DNA from: DATEDA01 sp035286595
GTDB lineage: Bacteria; Pseudomonadota; Gammaproteobacteria; Burkholderiales; SG8-39
NCBI GenBank assembly: GCA_035286595.1
Contig: DATEDA010000148.1
Coordinates: forward strand, 1 to 12,538
DNA length: 12,538 nt
Reading direction: 5' to 3'
Shown here: piece by piece, positions 1 to 5,991 of the stretch
How positions within the stretch are numbered: the stretch's first letter is position 1
How the letters are laid out: each line of letters starts with the position of its first letter
The notes under the pieces: model-generated
What the model saw: the letters and a program-made list of their open reading frames with translations, nothing else
Database searches by the model: none
Told to the model about the DNA's origin: nothing
Program-made: the position numbers and the translations under genes

Positions 1-12
1 CCCGGCGGTGAG

Positions 13-675
13 CTAGTCCCGCGACACCGGCAGGCCGGCCAGCCGCCACTCGGGCAGGCCGTTCTGCAGGCGCCGCGCCTTGAGGCCCTTCTTTCGGAGC
101 AGCTGCACCGCGTCGTAGGACATCAGGCAGTAGGGCCCGCGACAGTAAGCGACCACTTCCTTGCGCTTCGGCAGCTCGCCCAGGCGTTTCTCGAGTTCGT
201 GGACGGGGATGTTCACGGCGCCCGGGAGGTGCCCGGCTGCGAACTCCTCGGGCGGACGGACGTCGAGGACGGTGACCAGGCCCTTGCGGGCCCGCTCGAG
301 GAGCTCTCGCGCCGGGACCGGCTCAAGGCTGTCCTTCTCCGCGAGATAGAGGCGGACGATGCGCTCCACCTCGGCGACGTACGCTTCGCCGACCCTGCCG
401 AGCGCCCCGAGCAGGCCGACGACCGCGTCGCCCGCCAGGCGGTAATAGACGTACAGCCCCTCCTTCCGCCCGACGATCAGGCCCGCCTGGCGGAGCTTCT
501 GCAGGTGCTGCGAGGTGTTGGCGACCGACACCCCGGTGAGGGTGGCGAGCTCGTCGACGCTGCGCTCGCCCTGGGCGAGGAGCTCGAGGAACTCGAGCCG
601 GATCGCGCTCGAGAGCGCCGTGCCGACGCGGGCGAGCGACTCGAAGATGGCGCGCTTGGGATTGGGGGTTGACAT
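13..675 (-). CDS. ArsR-family repressor fused to a rhodanese domain
   Basis: A 220-residue DNA-binding regulator. Residues about 10-100 form an ArsR/SmtB winged helix (recognition helix around VSVANTSQHLQKLRQAGLI, then a YVYYRL wing). Residues about 120-217 form a rhodanese domain with LDVRPPEEFAAGHLPGA and the active-site loop CRGPYC, catalytic Cys178 and a second Cys183. The ArsR part has no ELCVCD-type metal site; the only cysteines are in the rhodanese loop, so I infer a persulfide or thiol signal rather than a metal. The ATG at 675 is chosen. An in-frame TTG at 702 would add nine residues but lies inside the operator palindrome and near the likely transcription start. The gene faces a run of sulfur-handling genes and probably represses itself and them. 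The family assignment is firm; the signal is inferred. Confidence 0.93.
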   Translation of the reverse strand: MSTPNPKRAIFESLARVGTALSSAIRLEFLELLAQGERSVDELATLTGVSVANTSQHLQKLRQAGLIVGRKEGLYVYYRLAGDAVVGLLGALGRVGEAYVAEVERIVRLYLAEKDSLEPVPARELLERARKGLVTVLDVRPPEEFAAGHLPGAVNIPVHELEKRLGELPKRKEVVAYCRGPYCLMSYDAVQLLRKKGLKARRLQNGLPEWRLAGLPVSRD

Positions 676-698
676 GGCGTGGTCGACGGGGCTAGTAT
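669..698 (+). promoter_or_regulatory. Candidate sigma-70 promoter for the rightward gene string
   Basis: A perfect TTGACA -35 (669-674) is followed after 18 bases by TAGTAT (693-698), a 4/6 match to the -10 consensus. Transcription would begin near 705, giving a leader of about 59 bases to the ATG at 764. The -10 is inside the left arm of the inverted repeat, while the -35 lies in the first codons of the divergent regulator. Predicted by eye only. Confidence 0.5.
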
Positions 699-720
699 TC
701 AAGCGTTAGATTGAATACTA
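693..720. promoter_or_regulatory. Probable operator: perfect 10-bp inverted repeat
   Basis: The arms TAGTATTCAA (693-702) and TTGAATACTA (711-720) are perfect reverse complements around an 8-base spacer. They form an AT-rich island in very GC-rich DNA. ATTCAA/TTGAAT arms are typical of ArsR-family operators. The site lies between the divergent regulator and the sulfur gene string and overlaps candidate -10 boxes on both strands, so a bound dimer would block both directions. Binding by the adjacent ArsR-rhodanese protein is inferred. Confidence 0.8.
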
Positions 721-744
721 TATTACTTGAGCCCATCCGCGCAA
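717..744 (-). promoter_or_regulatory. Candidate promoter of the ArsR-rhodanese gene
   Basis: On the minus strand TTGCGC (744-739) is followed after 16 bases by TATAGT (722-717), a 5/6 match to the -10 consensus. Transcription would start near 710 inside the operator, leaving a leader of about 35 bases before the ATG at 675. That geometry argues against the TTG at 702 as start. The -35 is weak. Confidence 0.4.
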
Positions 745-763
745 GCAGTCTAGCAGCCCCCCC

Positions 764-1636
764 ATGACCGCCGTCGACTCCGCCCTCGGCTTCGAGCCTC
801 TGATCCGGCTCGGGGCGTTCATTGGCGTGTTCCTCGCGGTCGCCCTGTGGGAGGTCCTCGCGCCGCGGCGCCGGCCCGCCTTCGGCCGGGGCACGCGCTG
901 GCCGCACAACCTGGGGCTCCTCGCGGTCGACGCGGCGGTGTTGCGAATCCTCGCGCCCGGCGCGGCGATCGCCGTGGCGATCGCGGGCGAGGCGCACGGC
1001 TGGGGCCTCGTCAACGCGCTCGCGCTGCCCGTCTGGATCGCGGTGCCGCTCGCGATCGTCCTCCTCGACCTCGCCATCTATTTCCAGCACGTGACCTTCC
1101 ACGCGGTGCCGACCCTGTGGCGGCTGCACCGGGTGCACCACGCCGACCTCGACTTCGACGTGACGACGGGCACCCGCTTCCATCCGCTCGAGATCCTCGT
1201 TTCGACGGCGATCAAGTGCGCGGCGGTCGCGGCCATCGGTGCGCCGGCGGTCGCGGTGCTCGCGTTCGAGGTCCTGCTCAATGCGACCGCGATGTTCAAC
1301 CACGCGAACGCGGGCCTGCCGCAGCCGATCGAGCGCTGGGTCCGCTGGCTGGTCGTGACGCCCGACATGCATCGGGTGCATCACTCCATCGTCTACAACG
1401 AGTCCGCGAGCAACTTCGGCTTCAACCTGCCGTGGTGGGACCGGGTGTTCGGCACCTATCGGGCGCAGCCTGCTGCCGGCCACGAAGCCATGACCATCGG
1501 CGTGGACGCTTTCCGCGCCCCTGAAGAGCTCCGCCTCGATCGCCTCCTGGTCCAGCCGTTCCGCGACACGCCCGGCGGCTACGCCATCAACCGTCGGCCG
1601 GAGCCCGGCTCCGCGCGCGAGGCCGGGCCCGCATGA
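764..1636 (+). CDS. Sterol desaturase / fatty acid hydroxylase superfamily membrane protein
   Basis: A 290-residue integral membrane protein of the ERG3/fatty acid hydroxylase superfamily. These enzymes use a histidine-bound di-iron centre to hydroxylate or desaturate lipids with O2. The histidine clusters are HVTFH (109-113), HRVHH (122-126), H140, FNH (H180) and MHRVHH (203-207), so the metal site looks intact. Hydrophobic stretches lie at about 12-32, 50-75, 85-107 and 145-175. It is first in the rightward string and its stop overlaps the next start as ATGA. No clear Shine-Dalgarno sequence precedes the ATG; it follows a run of C. It is the odd member among sulfur-transfer genes, and its lipid substrate cannot be read from sequence. 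The family is sure; the role is not. Confidence 0.9.
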   Translation: MTAVDSALGFEPLIRLGAFIGVFLAVALWEVLAPRRRPAFGRGTRWPHNLGLLAVDAAVLRILAPGAAIAVAIAGEAHGWGLVNALALPVWIAVPLAIVLLDLAIYFQHVTFHAVPTLWRLHRVHHADLDFDVTTGTRFHPLEILVSTAIKCAAVAAIGAPAVAVLAFEVLLNATAMFNHANAGLPQPIERWVRWLVVTPDMHRVHHSIVYNESASNFGFNLPWWDRVFGTYRAQPAAGHEAMTIGVDAFRAPEELRLDRLLVQPFRDTPGGYAINRRPEPGSAREAGPA

Positions 1637-1983
1637 AGACGCTCTTCATCCTGAACGATCCGCCGTACGGCACCGAGCGGTGCTACAACGCGCTGCGGCT
1701 GGCCGGCGCGCTCGCCCGGCGCGAAGGCGAGGAGGTCCGCGTATTCCTGCTGGGCGACGCCGCCACCGGCGCCAAGCGCAGCCAGAAGGTCCCCCAGGGC
1801 TACTACAACGTCGAGGTGATGCTCGGGGCGGTCGCCCGGCGCGGCGGCGCCATCGGCGTGTGCGGGACGTGCATGGAGGCGCGCGGCATTGCCGCCGAGG
1901 AGCTGGTCGAGGGCGCTCACCGGGGCACGATGGAGGAGCTCGCCGACTGGACGCTCTGGGCCGACCGGGCCGTCGTCTTCTGA
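1633..1983 (+). CDS. DsrE/DsrF-like small sulfur-transfer protein
   Basis: A 116-residue cytoplasmic protein of the DsrE/YchN fold. It begins with the beta strand MKTLFILNDPPYGTERCYNALRLA in the usual family form, followed by a VRVFLLGDA strand-loop. The functional motif is GVCGTCMEARGI, giving Cys77 and Cys80; the DsrE active-site cysteine of sulfur relay proteins lies in this position. Cys17 is a third cysteine. Members carry persulfide sulfur between donors such as rhodaneses or cysteine desulfurases and acceptors. Here it sits between a hydroxylase gene (ATGA overlap upstream) and a transporter gene, with a cysteine desulfurase two genes on, which is a likely sulfur donor. The acceptor is unknown. 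Confidence 0.88.
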   Translation: MKTLFILNDPPYGTERCYNALRLAGALARREGEEVRVFLLGDAATGAKRSQKVPQGYYNVEVMLGAVARRGGAIGVCGTCMEARGIAAEELVEGAHRGTMEELADWTLWADRAVVF

Positions 1984-1994
1984 GCGTCCCGACC

Positions 1995-3182
1995 GTGCGG
2001 CCCGACCACCGGAACGTCGCGCTGCTCGCTGCCGCGCAGGCGCTCGTGCTCTCCTCGAGCGTGCTGGCGATGACGCTCGGCGCGCTGGTCGGCGGGCAGC
2101 TCGCCCCGGACAAGAGCCTCGCGACGCTCCCGATCGCCGCGATCGTGGTCGGCACGGCGCTCACGACGATCCCCGCGGCCGCCTTCATGCGCCGGGTCGG
2201 GCGGCGCGTGGGATTCCTGACCGGCGCGTCGTTCGGCGTGGCGAGCGGGCTCTTGAGCGCCTACGCGGTCTACGCCGGCGCGTTCCTGCTGTTCGTCGTC
2301 GCGCACGCGCTGCTCGGCGTTTATCAGGGCTTCACCAACTACTACCGTTTCGCCGCCGGCGAGGCCGCTGCGCCCGACTTCAAGGCGCGCGCGATCTCGT
2401 GGGTGATCGCCGGCGGCGTCGTCGCGGCCGTGCTCGGGCCCCAGCTCGCGTACTGGCCGCGCGACTGGTGGCCGCCGCAGTTCCTCGGCTCCTATCTCGC
2501 GCTGGCGGTGCTCGGCGTGGCTGCGCTCTTCGCGCTCGCGCAGTTGCGCATCCCGGCGCCCCGCGCGGCCGCTGCGCGCGCGCCCGGGCGCGGCGGGATC
2601 GAGCTCGCGCGGCAGCCGGCGTTCCTCGTCGCGATGGGCGGCGCGGCCGTCGCGTATGCCGTGATGCTGCTCGTCATGACGGCCACGCCCGTTGCCATGG
2701 TCGGCCACGGGCACGGCGTAGGCGACGCGGTGCAGGTGATCCAGTGGCACGTGCTCGGCATGTTCGCGCCCTCGTTCTTCACCGGCGCGCTCATCGCCCG
2801 GTTCGGCGCGCCGCGCATCATGGCGGTCGGGTTCGCGCTCCTCGCGGGGCACGTCGGGATCGCGCTCGCCGGGACCGAGCTCCTGCACTTCGTCTCCGGG
2901 CTCGTGCTGCTCGGCGTCGGCTGGAACTTCGCGTTCGTCGGCGGCACCGCCTTGCTCACCTCCGCCTACCGCGAGGGCGAACAGGCGAAGGCGCAGGCGA
3001 TCAACGACTTCGTGGTCTTCGGCACGGTCGCGGCGGCATCGCTCTCGTCGGGCTGGCTCTACCACCAGTTCGGCTGGCAGACGCTGAACCTCGTCGCGCT
3101 GCCGTTCCTGGCGGTGGCGCTGGTCGCCGCGCTCGGGCTGTCTCGGCGTGCAGCCGGGGTGCCGGTGCCGGCGCGCACATGA
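1995..3182 (+). CDS. Major facilitator superfamily transporter
   Basis: About 395 residues with some 12 hydrophobic segments, the usual MFS length. A motif-A-like loop, FMRRVGRRVGFLTG (about 64-77), joins TM2 and TM3, and a polar loop around 185-208 separates the two halves. The reading frame is open far upstream, but that part is a shadow of the DsrE gene. There is no ATG near the first transmembrane segment, so I choose the GTG at 1995, 11 bases after the DsrE stop; no strong ribosome site is visible and translation is probably coupled. The stop overlaps the next ATG as ATGA. The position between DsrE and cysteine desulfurase genes suggests transport of a sulfur compound or of a product of this pathway, but substrate residues cannot be assigned. 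Confidence 0.88.
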   Translation: MRPDHRNVALLAAAQALVLSSSVLAMTLGALVGGQLAPDKSLATLPIAAIVVGTALTTIPAAAFMRRVGRRVGFLTGASFGVASGLLSAYAVYAGAFLLFVVAHALLGVYQGFTNYYRFAAGEAAAPDFKARAISWVIAGGVVAAVLGPQLAYWPRDWWPPQFLGSYLALAVLGVAALFALAQLRIPAPRAAAARAPGRGGIELARQPAFLVAMGGAAVAYAVMLLVMTATPVAMVGHGHGVGDAVQVIQWHVLGMFAPSFFTGALIARFGAPRIMAVGFALLAGHVGIALAGTELLHFVSGLVLLGVGWNFAFVGGTALLTSAYREGEQAKAQAINDFVVFGTVAAASLSSGWLYHQFGWQTLNLVALPFLAVALVAALGLSRRAAGVPVPART

Positions 3183-4321
3183 CGGACCCGATTTATCTCG
3201 ATTACAACGCGACCACCCCCGTCGAACCCGCGGTGCTGGAAGCCATGCTGCCGTACCTGCGGGAGCACTTCGGGAATCCGTCGAGCCAGCATGCCTACGG
3301 CCGGCGCACGCACGAGGCGGTCGACCGCGCCCGCGGCGAGGTCGCGCAGCTTCTCGGCGCGAATCCGGACGACATCATCTTCACGAGCGGCGCAACCGAG
3401 GCGACCAATCATGCCCTCAAGGGCGCGGCCTACGCCGCGCTCGAGCGCGATCAGACGGGCATGCAGGTGGTCATCAGCGCGGTCGAGCATCCGGCGACGC
3501 AGGAGACGGCGCGGTTCGTCGAGCGGCTCGGATTCAAGCGGGTCGTGGTGGAGGTCGATCGCTACGGCGTCGTCGACCTCGATGCCATGGAGCGTGCGCT
3601 CCGCTCGCCGACGCTCATCGTGAGCGTGATGCAGGCGAACGGCGAGACCGGGAGCCTGCAACCGGTCGCGGAGATCGCACGGCTCGCGCACGAGCGCGGT
3701 GCGCTGATGCACGTCGACGCGGCGCAGGGCGCAGGCAAGATCCGCGTCGACGTCGGCGAGCTCGGCGCCGATCTGCTCTCGCTGGCGGGGCACAAGATGT
3801 ACGCGCCGAAGGGCGTCGGCGCGCTGTTCGTGCGCCGGGGCGTCCGGCTCGAACCGCTGATCCACGGCGCCGGCCACGAGACGGGTCGTCGCGCGGGAAC
3901 GGAGAACGTGCCCTACATCGTCGGGCTCGGCGAGGCCAGCCGCCTCGCGCACGAGGGGCTGACGGAGACGACCGCGCGCCTGAAGCGGCTGCGCGATCGA
4001 CTCTGGGCGCATCTGCGGGAAGCGCTCGACGGGAACGTGGTGCTGAACGGCCACCCGGAGCACCGCTTGCCGAATACCCTGAACGTGAGCTTCCTCGGCC
4101 GCATCGGGAGCGAACTGCTCGACGCGGCCCCCGGGATCGCGGCATCGACGGGCTCCGCCTGCCACGAAGGGCGGGTGTCGATCTCGCCCGTGCTCGCGGC
4201 GATGGGGCTCGATCCGCTCGTCGCGCGAGGCGCCGTTCGCCTCAGCGTCGGCCGCTACACCACCGAGGCGGAGGTCGATCGGGCCGCCGGGCTGCTGATC
4301 GAGCAAGCGCGAGCCCAGTAG
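3179..4321 (+). CDS. Cysteine desulfurase (NifS/IscS family)
   Basis: A 380-residue PLP enzyme that removes sulfur from L-cysteine to give alanine and an enzyme persulfide. It starts with YLDYNATTPV, the standard opening. Visible sites are SGATEATNHAL (PLP phosphate region), His104 in EHPATQ, NGETG, Asp180 and Gln183 in HVDAAQ, the Schiff-base Lys206 in LAGHKMYAPKG, RRAGTENV, and catalytic Cys328 in STGSACHEG. All key residues are present and the length is normal. No iscR, iscU or nif gene is adjacent, so this is probably not the housekeeping Fe-S enzyme. Its ATGA overlap with the transporter, and the nearby DsrE gene, suggest it feeds persulfide to a dedicated relay. Specificity for cysteine over selenocysteine is assumed. 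Confidence 0.95.
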   Translation: MTDPIYLDYNATTPVEPAVLEAMLPYLREHFGNPSSQHAYGRRTHEAVDRARGEVAQLLGANPDDIIFTSGATEATNHALKGAAYAALERDQTGMQVVISAVEHPATQETARFVERLGFKRVVVEVDRYGVVDLDAMERALRSPTLIVSVMQANGETGSLQPVAEIARLAHERGALMHVDAAQGAGKIRVDVGELGADLLSLAGHKMYAPKGVGALFVRRGVRLEPLIHGAGHETGRRAGTENVPYIVGLGEASRLAHEGLTETTARLKRLRDRLWAHLREALDGNVVLNGHPEHRLPNTLNVSFLGRIGSELLDAAPGIAASTGSACHEGRVSISPVLAAMGLDPLVARGAVRLSVGRYTTEAEVDRAAGLLIEQARAQ

Positions 4322-4358
4322 CCGACCGCTTGGCCGCGCACGGCGGTAAGATCGTGCG

Positions 4359-5363
4359 ATGTGCTTCCTCCGTCTTCTCTGTCTGATCGCGGCTCTGGCT
4401 CCGCCCTGGGCGGCCGCCCAGGAGGTGAGCCCGCATGCGATCGACATCCCGAGCTGGTTCACCGAGAGCCTGCTCGATTTCCGCGACGACGTCCAGGACG
4501 CCGCGAAAGAGGGCAAGCGCCTGATGGTGTACTTCGGGCAGGACGGCTGCCCGTACTGCAAGGCGCTCATGCAGACGAACTTCTCGCAGAAGGCGATCGT
4601 CGAGAAGACCCGCCGGCACTTCATCGCCATCGCGCTCAACATCTGGGGCGCCCGCGAGGTCACGTGGACCGACGGCCGGACCATGAGCGAGAAGGAGCTG
4701 GCACGGGCGCTCAAGGTGCAGTTCACCCCGACGCTGCTGTTCCTCGACGAGCGCGGCGCGGTCGCCGTGCGGCTGAACGGCTACTACGCCCCGCACCGCT
4801 TCGAGGCCGCGCTCGACTACGTCATCGGCCGGATGGAGAAGAAGGTGTCGCTCGCCGATCACCTCGCGGCGAAGGCGCACGAGGCGGCGAACCCCTGGCT
4901 CGCCGACGAGCCGTTCTTCTTGAAGCCGCCTTACGACCTGCGGCGGAGCCGCGGCACGAAGCCGCTCGCGGTGCTCTTCGAGACGCCGCACTGCGCGGCC
5001 TGCGACGAGCTGCACCGCGAGGGGTTCAAGCGCCCGGAGGTCACCGCGCTCCTGAAGCGGTTCGACGTCGTCCGCCTCTCGCTCGCCGACCGCGCTTCGG
5101 TCGTCACGCCGGCGGGCGCGAAGACGAACGGCGAGGCCTGGGCGCGCGCGCTCGGCATCGCGTACACGCCGAGCGTGGTGTTCTTCGACGGGCCGACCGA
5201 AGTGCTCCGCGTGGAGGCCTATCTGCGGCCCTTCCACCTCGCCTCGGCGCTCGACTACGTGTCGAGCGGCGCCTATCGCAAGGAGCCGTCGTTCCAGCGC
5301 TTCGTCCAGACGCGCGCGGAACGCCTGCGCGAGCGGGGCGAGACCGTCGATCTCTGGAAATAG
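4359..5363 (+). CDS. Exported protein with two tandem thioredoxin-like domains
   Basis: A 334-residue protein with a signal peptide (hydrophobic 4-20, likely cleavage after PPWAAA), so probably periplasmic. The first thioredoxin-like domain (about 30-160) has LMVYFGQDGCPYCKAL with Cys64 and Cys67, and FTPTLLFLD with the cis-proline position Pro124. It resembles the SoxW/thioredoxin_2 group. The second domain (about 180-310) has LFETPHCAACDEL with Cys212 and Cys215, and YTPSVVFFDG with Pro271. Two complete CxxC sites, CPYC and CAAC, suggest two redox reactions or an internal electron relay. It starts 37 bases after the cysteine desulfurase, with a modest GGCGGTAAG upstream, and may be in the same transcript. 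The partner is unknown; reduction of periplasmic disulfides or persulfides is inferred. Confidence 0.85.
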   Translation: MCFLRLLCLIAALAPPWAAAQEVSPHAIDIPSWFTESLLDFRDDVQDAAKEGKRLMVYFGQDGCPYCKALMQTNFSQKAIVEKTRRHFIAIALNIWGAREVTWTDGRTMSEKELARALKVQFTPTLLFLDERGAVAVRLNGYYAPHRFEAALDYVIGRMEKKVSLADHLAAKAHEAANPWLADEPFFLKPPYDLRRSRGTKPLAVLFETPHCAACDELHREGFKRPEVTALLKRFDVVRLSLADRASVVTPAGAKTNGEAWARALGIAYTPSVVFFDGPTEVLRVEAYLRPFHLASALDYVSSGAYRKEPSFQRFVQTRAERLRERGETVDLWK

Positions 5364-5368
5364 CGCGT

Positions 5369-5430
5369 CCCCTCCTCGTCGAGGAGGGGTGGCCGAGGCC
5401 GCACGCAGGCGCGGGCGAGGACGGGGTGGT
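5369..5430. repeat. GC-rich hairpin repeat element between convergent genes
   Basis: CCCCTCCTC (5369-5377) and GAGGAGGGG (5381-5389) form a perfect 9-bp stem with a 3-base loop. A GC-rich stretch and GACGGGGTGGT (5420-5430) follow. The order C-run, short loop, G-run, GC-rich arm, second G-run matches the element inside icmF (7444-7500), so I read both as one family of small interspersed repeats. It lies between the thioredoxin-like gene and the convergent pentapeptide gene and could also stop transcription, but neither strand has a T-run after the stem. Confidence 0.5.
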
Positions 5431-5871
5431 CTACTTGCAGGCGCCGATGGATCCCTCGGCGCAGGCCTTCCCGAGCGGCATGCCGTAGTTGTCCTGCCCG
5501 GCAGTCCACTGCGCGCCCGAGAGGTCCGCACCGGCCCACTTCGCGCCGTCGATCCGCGCCCCGAGCAGCATTGCCCCGCGCAGATTGGCATTGGAGAAGT
5601 CGGCCCCGGCGAGATCGGCCGAATGAAAATCCGTGCGCTGAAGATTGGCGTTGGCGAAGCGGGTGCCCGATGCCCGTGCCTGCTGCAGGTTGGCCCCGGA
5701 GAGATCGGCCCCGGAGAGGTCCATTCCGGCGAGCCTGGCGCCGCGGAGATCCGCCTTCGGGCAGCTCGCCTTGGGCTCGATCTTGCAGCCGCCGACGGTG
5801 GTCTGCGCGCTAGAATAGCCGCTCGCGAGCGCCAGCGCGGCCGCGACGAGAGGGGTGAGCAGGGTTTTCAT
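5431..5871 (-). CDS. Exported pentapeptide-repeat protein
   Basis: A 146-residue protein with a signal peptide (MKTLLTPLVAAALALASG, cleavage probably after SSA near residue 22). From about residue 38 to 121 it is built of about 16 A(D/N)LxX pentapeptides such as ADLRG, MDLSG, ADLSG, ANLQQ, ADFSN and ANLRG, predicting a right-handed quadrilateral beta-helix. Cys29 and Cys37 precede the repeats and Cys137 and Cys145 follow them, so disulfide caps in the periplasm are possible. The open frame continues far upstream, antisense to icmF, but the ATG at 5871 has a strong ribosome site and begins the signal peptide. Pentapeptide proteins have varied roles and no function can be given here. It is divergent from icmF. 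Confidence 0.88.
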   Translation of the reverse strand: MKTLLTPLVAAALALASGYSSAQTTVGGCKIEPKASCPKADLRGARLAGMDLSGADLSGANLQQARASGTRFANANLQRTDFHSADLAGADFSNANLRGAMLLGARIDGAKWAGADLSGAQWTAGQDNYGMPLGKACAEGSIGACK

Positions 5872-5876
5872 CGCAT

Positions 5877-5882
5877 CCTCCT
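5877..5882 (-). promoter_or_regulatory. Strong ribosome binding site of the pentapeptide gene
   Basis: On the minus strand AGGAGG ends five bases before the ATG at 5871. It fixes the start of the exported pentapeptide protein and excludes the long upstream extension of the frame. A second ATG at 5876 overlaps this region but is out of frame. Confidence 0.8.
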
Positions 5883-5952
5883 TTGGTGGTTGGTCACCCG
5901 GTCTACGGGATCGGCGAGCCCTTGGATGCCGCCGCGCCGCCAACAAAGTCAC

Positions 5953-5981
5953 GGCGAAGCGAAGCGGGGGGACCAGCCCCG
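5953..5981. repeat. Partial hairpin-repeat copy next to the icmF ribosome site
   Basis: GGCGAAGCGAAGC followed by a run of G (5953-5971) resembles the right half of the repeat inside icmF (GCGAAGCGAGC followed by G). CGGGG (5965-5969) can pair with CCCCG (5977-5981) around a 7-base loop, putting a hairpin directly against the GGAG ribosome site of icmF. It may be a remnant of the same repeat family and could affect translation initiation. Short and GC-rich, so chance is possible. Confidence 0.35.
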
Positions 5982-5984
5982 GAG
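5981..5984 (+). promoter_or_regulatory. Ribosome binding site of icmF
   Basis: GGAG lies seven bases before the ATG at 5992. It decides the icmF start against the much longer open frame that begins upstream across the pentapeptide gene. Confidence 0.75.
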
Positions 5985-5991
5985 AACGATC

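Noticed and set aside
676..702. N-terminal extension of the ArsR-rhodanese protein from a TTG at 702
   Set aside because: The TTG lies inside the operator palindrome and close to the likely transcription start. The ATG at 675 gives the normal family N-terminus.
1680..1994. Upstream extension of the MFS frame across the DsrE gene
   Set aside because: It is Arg/Ala/Gly-rich shadow sequence antiregister to a clear DsrE protein. The transporter resemblance begins only after 1995.
1889..3178. Long open frame leading into the cysteine desulfurase
   Set aside because: The extension is arginine-rich shadow of the transporter. The family N-terminus begins at the ATG at 3179.
5369..5389. Stem-loop as a classical intrinsic terminator
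   Set aside because: No T-run follows on either strand, and the element resembles the repeat inside icmF. It may still reduce read-through.
5389..5991. Upstream extension of icmF to 5389
   Set aside because: It overlaps the pentapeptide gene on the other strand and has no domain sense. GGAG plus ATG at 5992 gives the standard IcmF start.
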